From the NCBI GenBank assembly GCA_017745595.1, contig WMBV01000034.1, forward strand, positions 1-58,864: DNA of 58,864 nt, written 5' to 3'. Within the stretch, counting starts at the first letter, position 1. Each line of letters starts with the position of its first letter. A program made the translations under genes and the position numbers. Below the pieces are notes generated by a model. It was not told where the DNA came from and searched no databases. It saw only the letters and a program-made list of their open reading frames with translations. Below, piece by piece: positions 55,001-58,864 of the stretch. This stretch comes from Bordetella petrii (GTDB lineage Bacteria > Pseudomonadota > Gammaproteobacteria > Burkholderiales > Burkholderiaceae_B).

Positions 55001-55915
55001 TCAACCACGCGCCGGAAACAGCCCGGCCGGGCGGAACACCAGCACGCCGGCCATGAGCAGGTAAATGGAAATGGCCGCCAGGGTCGCGGCCAGGCTGGAC
55101 GCCATGGCCGGCGGCAGCACCTCGCGCAGCAGCATGGGCAGGAAGGCGCGGCCGGCGGTGTCGACCATGCCCACCAGCAAGGCGCCCACGAACGCCCCGC
55201 GTATCGAGCCGATGCCGCCGATGACGATGCACACGAGCACCAGGATCAGGATTTCTTCGCCCATGCCGACCTGCACGGCGGTGATCGGCCCCAGCAGCGC
55301 GCCGGCCAGCGCCGCCAGCATGGCGCCCAGCGTGAACACGCCCAGGAACAGCAGCGGCACGCGCACGCCCATCAGCGTGGCCATCTGCCGGTTCGACGCG
55401 CCGGCGCGCACCAGCACGCCGGCCCGCGTGCGCGTCACGAACCAGTACAGGCCCACCGCGGCCGCCAGGCCGCAGGCAATGATCATCAGGCGATAGGCGG
55501 GGTACATCAGGTCGGGCAGCAGGCGCACCGGTCCGGACAGCGATGCCGGCAGGTTCAGCATGACCGGTGCCGGCCCCCAGATCATCTTGACCAGATCGTT
55601 GGCGATCAGGATGATCGCGTAGGTGCCCAGCACTTGCGCCAGGTGGTCGCGCACCGCCAGCCGGCGCACCAGCACCAGTTCCAGCGCCACCCCCACCAGC
55701 CCGGTCGCCAGCGCGGCCACCAGCAGCGCCGCGGTGAACGAGCCGGTGCGCTGCATGGTTTCGGCCGCGACATAGGCGCCCGCCATGTACAGCGAACCGT
55801 GCGCCAGGTTCATGATGTCCATGATGCCGAACACCAGGGTCAGCCCGGCGGCGATCAGGAACAGCATCAGTCCGAACTGCAGACCGTTCAACAATTGCTC
55901 GACGACCAGCGTCAT
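55001..55915 (-). CDS. Branched-chain amino acid-type ABC transporter permease (LivH family)
   Basis: A 304-residue membrane permease. LNGLQFGLMLFLIAAGLTLVFGIMDIMNLAHGSLYMAGAY is the LivH N-terminal signature, and VCIVIGGIGSIRGAFVGALLVGMVDT the conserved late loop. Begins 93 bp after the binding-protein gene stop; that gap carries no clear gene. Partner of the LivM-like permease. Confidence 0.95.
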   Translation of the reverse strand: MTLVVEQLLNGLQFGLMLFLIAAGLTLVFGIMDIMNLAHGSLYMAGAYVAAETMQRTGSFTAALLVAALATGLVGVALELVLVRRLAVRDHLAQVLGTYAIILIANDLVKMIWGPAPVMLNLPASLSGPVRLLPDLMYPAYRLMIIACGLAAAVGLYWFVTRTRAGVLVRAGASNRQMATLMGVRVPLLFLGVFTLGAMLAALAGALLGPITAVQVGMGEEILILVLVCIVIGGIGSIRGAFVGALLVGMVDTAGRAFLPMLLREVLPPAMASSLAATLAAISIYLLMAGVLVFRPAGLFPARG

Positions 55916-56008
55916 CTAGGGCCTATATTCACACTCGAAGAAATACACGCGAAGACCACTCGCCGCGGGCGCGCCGGGGCGGCGCGGGCTCCGCGGGCGG
56001 CGACATGG

Positions 56009-57172
56009 CTACAGCTTGCACTGCCCCACGTACACGTCTTGATAGTTGTCGAACACCTTGCCCACCAGCTTGTTGGTGATGCGGCCGTCGCCGTCTTTTT
56101 CGATGACGCGCAGGTAGTAGGCCTGGATGGGATAGTGGTTCTTGCCGTAAGTGAACTTGCCGCGCACCGAGGGGAAGTCGGCCTTGGCCAGCGCCTGCAC
56201 GATGGCATCGCGGTCGGACACCTTGCCGCCGGCCTGCTTCACGGCCGCGTCCATGGCCATGATCACGTCGTAGGCCTGGGCGGCGTATACCGACGGATAG
56301 CGGCCGTTGTATTCCTTGCGGAAGGCCTCCACGAACCGCTTGTTCTGCGGCACGTCGAGATCGTGCGCCCACTGCGCGGTGTTGTACATGCCCAGCATGG
56401 GCTCGCCCACCGCCTGGATCACGTCTTCGTCGGCCGAAAAGCCCGGCCCGATGAGCTTGACGCTTTGCGCCAGGCCGGTGGACACGAATTGCTTGACGAA
56501 GTTGATGCCCATGCCGCCGGGCAGGAAGATGAACACGGCATCGGGCTTGGCGGCGCGGATCTGCGCCAGTTCGGCGGCGTAGTCGATCTGGCCGAGCTTG
56601 GTGTAGACCTCTTCGGCCACGTCGGCCTTGTAGCCGCGCTTGAAGCCGGTCAGGGCGTCTTTGCCGGCTGGATAATCGGGCGCCATGATCAGCACCTTCT
56701 TGAAGCCGCGGTCGGCGGCGACCTTGCCGGCCGCTTCATGGAAGGCGTCGTTCTGGTACGAAGTGCCGAACCAATAGCGGTTGCAGCGTTCGCCGGCATA
56801 CTGGCTGGGGCCGGGATTGTTCGACAGGTACGGCACCTTGGCGGCGAACAGTGCCGGGCCTACCGCCAGCGCCACGTTCGAGCCGATGGGGCCGGTGAAG
56901 AAATCGACTTTGTCGCGCTGGATGTAGCGGGTGACCAGCTGGCGCGCCTGATCGGGGTTGCCGCCCATGTCGGCCTGCAGGAACTCGGCGGGCTGGCCGC
57001 CCAGCTGGCCGCCCAGCTGCTTGATGGCCAGGTTGAAGCCGTCGCGGGCCTCGGCGCCGAGCGCCGCGAACGGACCCGAGATATCATTGGCGATGCCGAC
57101 CTTGATCGGGTCGGCCGACGACAGGGCGGGAGCCAGCGCGGCGGCCACTACCAGGGAAGTCAGGAAACGCAT
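56009..57172 (-). CDS. ABC transporter substrate-binding protein (Liv/amide family, possibly aromatic ligand)
   Basis: A 387-residue periplasmic binding protein with a Sec signal (cleavage after about residue 20, LSSA-D). The fold starts PIKVGIANDISGPFAALG; DFFTGPIGSNVALAVGPALF and RYWFGTSYQNDAFHEAAGK lie in the ligand cleft region. It is of the group whose members often bind aromatic acids rather than Leu/Ile/Val, but the ligand is not known. First gene of the importer operon; the promoter region holds an operator shared with the aryl-CoA operon. ATG at 57172 fits the signal peptide. Confidence 0.92.
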   Translation of the reverse strand: MRFLTSLVVAAALAPALSSADPIKVGIANDISGPFAALGAEARDGFNLAIKQLGGQLGGQPAEFLQADMGGNPDQARQLVTRYIQRDKVDFFTGPIGSNVALAVGPALFAAKVPYLSNNPGPSQYAGERCNRYWFGTSYQNDAFHEAAGKVAADRGFKKVLIMAPDYPAGKDALTGFKRGYKADVAEEVYTKLGQIDYAAELAQIRAAKPDAVFIFLPGGMGINFVKQFVSTGLAQSVKLIGPGFSADEDVIQAVGEPMLGMYNTAQWAHDLDVPQNKRFVEAFRKEYNGRYPSVYAAQAYDVIMAMDAAVKQAGGKVSDRDAIVQALAKADFPSVRGKFTYGKNHYPIQAYYLRVIEKDGDGRITNKLVGKVFDNYQDVYVGQCKL

Positions 57173-57294
57173 CTTGGTGCTCCTTGCGCATGCCGCGCGG
57201 CGGATGTTTTTATGGAATATTGCGAGTTCGGATGCTTCTGCCATCGGCTGCCCGGCATCGCCCGGACGACGCGGCAAGGGCTGGCGTGCCGCAT

Positions 57295-57310
57295 AGTTTA
57301 GGTTTAAAGT
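57295..57310. promoter_or_regulatory. Operator-like palindrome between the importer operon and hydrolase/marR genes
   Basis: AGTTTAGGTTTAAAGT, an imperfect palindrome AGTTTA-N4-TAAACT with one mismatch, nearly identical to the site at 51905-51920. It lies 123 bp from the binding-protein start and 54 bp from the hydrolase start, in the 191-bp divergent promoter region. It could serve both directions and the MarR gene's own expression. Confidence 0.7.
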
Positions 57311-57363
57311 ATTCGGCAAGACAAGCCTAGGGTTTTTACCAGGGGCCTTCCCCGCGCCACGCC

Positions 57364-58263
57364 ATGCCCGCCCTTTACCGCCAATACGATCGCGCCGCGC
57401 TCGACGTGCAATACAACGCCCGCGCCACGGTGCCCGACATTCAGCCGATTCTGGCGCAATACGCCGCGCAAAGCCAGGCCGCGCGCGCCGCGCTGCCCTG
57501 CGCGGCCGACGTGCCTTTCGGCGCGCACCCCGACGAACGGCTCGATATTTTCCCCGCGGCGCCCCAGGCGGCGCCGCCCGCCGCCGGCGCGCCGGTGTTC
57601 GTGTTCATCCATGGCGGCTACTGGCGGCTGTTGTCGAAAGACGATTCCTGCAGCATGGCGCCGGCTTTCACGCGGGCGGGCGCGGTGGTGGTAACGGTGA
57701 ATTACTCGCTGGCGCCCGCAGTTACGCTGGACCATATCGTCGACCAGAACCGCCGCGCCCTGGCCTGGGTGTACCGGCATATCGCGCGCCACGGCGGCGA
57801 TCCGGCCCGCATCCATGTGTGCGGCAGTTCGGCCGGCGGGCACCTGGTGGGCATGCTGCTGGCCGGCGGCTGGCACGACGCCTACGGCGTGCCGGCCGAC
57901 GTGGTCGCCGGCGCCGCGCCGCTGTCGGGCCTGTACGATCTGCGGCCGCTGGTGCATACGCACATCAATGCCTGGATGCGCCTGAGCCCGGCCGATGCCG
58001 AACGCAACAGCCCGGCGCTGCTGCCGCCCGGCGCGGCCTGCCCTTTGCTGGCCAGTTACGGCGCCAATGAAACCGATGAGTTCAAGCGCCAGACCGACGA
58101 TTACCTGGACGCCTGGCGCGCCCGCGGCCTGCCGGCCCGCCATGTGCCCATGCCCGGCACCAATCATTACGACATCGTGCTTACCCTGAACGATCCCGCC
58201 AGCCCGCTGACGCGCGCCATTTTCGAACAAATGGGCCTGGCCGGCGGCCAGCCCGCTTGCTGA
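57364..58263 (+). CDS. Alpha/beta hydrolase of the kynurenine formamidase-like group
   Basis: A 299-residue alpha/beta hydrolase. The HGGYW oxyanion motif (FIHGGYWRLLSKDD, about residues 80-93) and nucleophile elbow CGSSAGGHLVGMLL (Ser near 156) match the arylformamidase/carboxylesterase group; a C-terminal GTNHYDIVLTL provides the catalytic His. Kynurenine formamidase would feed kynurenine, hence anthranilate, but kynA and kynU are not in the window, so this is a lead only. It is co-directional with the marR gene (7-bp gap). Confidence 0.85.
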   Translation: MPALYRQYDRAALDVQYNARATVPDIQPILAQYAAQSQAARAALPCAADVPFGAHPDERLDIFPAAPQAAPPAAGAPVFVFIHGGYWRLLSKDDSCSMAPAFTRAGAVVVTVNYSLAPAVTLDHIVDQNRRALAWVYRHIARHGGDPARIHVCGSSAGGHLVGMLLAGGWHDAYGVPADVVAGAAPLSGLYDLRPLVHTHINAWMRLSPADAERNSPALLPPGAACPLLASYGANETDEFKRQTDDYLDAWRARGLPARHVPMPGTNHYDIVLTLNDPASPLTRAIFEQMGLAGGQPAC

Positions 58264-58270
58264 CGCTCTC

Positions 58271-58756
58271 ATGATCGACGCTCCCGACCTGGAAACGCGC
58301 GCCGCGCCCGACGACCACCATGCATTGCGGCTGTGGCTGCGCATGCTGACATGCTGCAATCTGATCGAATCCGAGATCCGCGGCCGCCTGCGCACCGAAT
58401 TCGACACCACCCTGCCTCGTTTCGACCTGATGGCGCAGCTGCAGCGCGCACCCAAGGGGATGAAAATGGGCGAGCTGTCGCGCCGCATGATGGTGACCAA
58501 CGGCAATATCACGGGCATCACCGACCAGCTCGAAAAAGAGGGGCTGGTGACGCGCACCAAAATGGAAACCGACCGGCGCAGTTCGGTGCTGAAGCTCACG
58601 CCGCAGGGGCGCCGCATTTTTTCCCGCATGGCGCGCGCGCACGAAAACTGGGTGAAAAGCATGTTCATCGACCTGCCCGAAGCCAGCCGAGACGCGCTGT
58701 ACCAGGCGCTGGGGGAATTGAAGTTGCAGGTGGTGGCAGTGCGGGGGCGGGGGTGA
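58271..58756 (+). CDS. MarR-family transcriptional regulator
   Basis: A 161-residue winged-helix regulator. The HTH core is FDLMAQLQRAPKGMKMGELSRRMMVTNGNITGITDQLEKEGLV (about residues 50-92), followed by the wing RTKMETDRRSSVLKLTPQGRRIF. MarR proteins are usually repressors relieved by aromatic acids or their CoA esters. It is adjacent to the importer and the aryl-CoA operon, and both promoters carry the same palindrome. The 108 bases after it hold no gene. Confidence 0.94.
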   Translation: MIDAPDLETRAAPDDHHALRLWLRMLTCCNLIESEIRGRLRTEFDTTLPRFDLMAQLQRAPKGMKMGELSRRMMVTNGNITGITDQLEKEGLVTRTKMETDRRSSVLKLTPQGRRIFSRMARAHENWVKSMFIDLPEASRDALYQALGELKLQVVAVRGRG

Positions 58757-58864
58757 CGGCGCGGGTTGGCTTGCGTGTTTCTGTCTGTTTTCAATGTGGT
58801 TGATGATCTGTCGGCGGGGGTGCAGGTTGCGTGCTTGCCCCCGTCCTGTGGCGTTGGGGCGGGC

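Noticed and set aside
58757-58864. Terminator after the marR gene
   Set aside because: A CGGGGG/CCCCCG pairing exists but the loop is long and no T-tract follows, so it is too weak to call.

Overview
The window looks like a chromosomal segment of a GC-rich betaproteobacterium of the family Alcaligenaceae, closest in style to Bordetella or Achromobacter. The basis is high GC, an Ala/Lys-repeat histone H1-like protein, the gene neighbourhoods (aroQ-accB-accC-prmA, rubredoxin-yqgE-ruvX next to thiD-thiE-hemL), and many TRAP/CoA-transferase/LysR style catabolic genes. The species cannot be fixed from the sequence alone. No rRNA, tRNA, CRISPR array, phage or transposase gene was seen.

Layout. 1-6.6 kb: a PatZ-like CoA-binding/GNAT protein (-), gltX (+), an MFS exporter and a lipoprotein (-), and an Lrp/AsnC regulator (-). 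6.7-14.7 kb: a fused indolepyruvate ferredoxin oxidoreductase divergent from the Lrp gene, then nrdA-nrdB behind two NrdR-type boxes. 15-17.4 kb: histone H1-like protein, YggT protein and a glycine-zipper lipoprotein. 17.5-23.7 kb (-): a TlpA-like thioredoxin, then aroQ, accB, accC, prmA, a zinc-ribbon/DUF3426 protein and a PfkB kinase. 23.8-32.6 kb (+): mpl, a YqiA-like esterase and an RNase II-family protein, then a TonB-like protein, aroE, mtgA, lptG and apaH. 32.6-38.9 kb: LysR divergent from a CoA-transferase, a DctP-Q-M TRAP transporter and a crotonase. 38.9-44 kb: plsC, ruvX, yqgE and rubredoxin (-), thiD-thiE-hemL (+).

44-58.8 kb is the most coherent accessory region. One minus-strand operon encodes a flavin monooxygenase/Old-Yellow-Enzyme fusion, an SDR, a crotonase, an acyl-CoA dehydrogenase, an aryl-CoA ligase, a 4HBT thioesterase and a Rid-family protein. 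A second minus-strand operon encodes a five-gene Liv-type ABC importer. A kynurenine-formamidase-like hydrolase and a MarR regulator are divergent from it. The fusion enzyme and the rest of the set match the logic of CoA-dependent aerobic 2-aminobenzoate (anthranilate) degradation. Both operon promoters carry the same imperfect palindrome (AGTTTA-N4-TAAACT type), so one regulon, probably under the MarR protein, is likely.

A dispersed family of paired palindromes (core AGGTGTCTGACTCCC...GGGTGTCAGACACC) occurs at seven full sites plus one remnant. Every copy lies downstream of a stop codon and none lies between divergent genes. Stem changes are compensatory, and at two sites both halves share the same loop variant, giving perfect 32- and 36-bp inverted repeats. 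One copy appears to be interrupted by a nested 34-bp inverted repeat flanked by 14-bp direct repeats.
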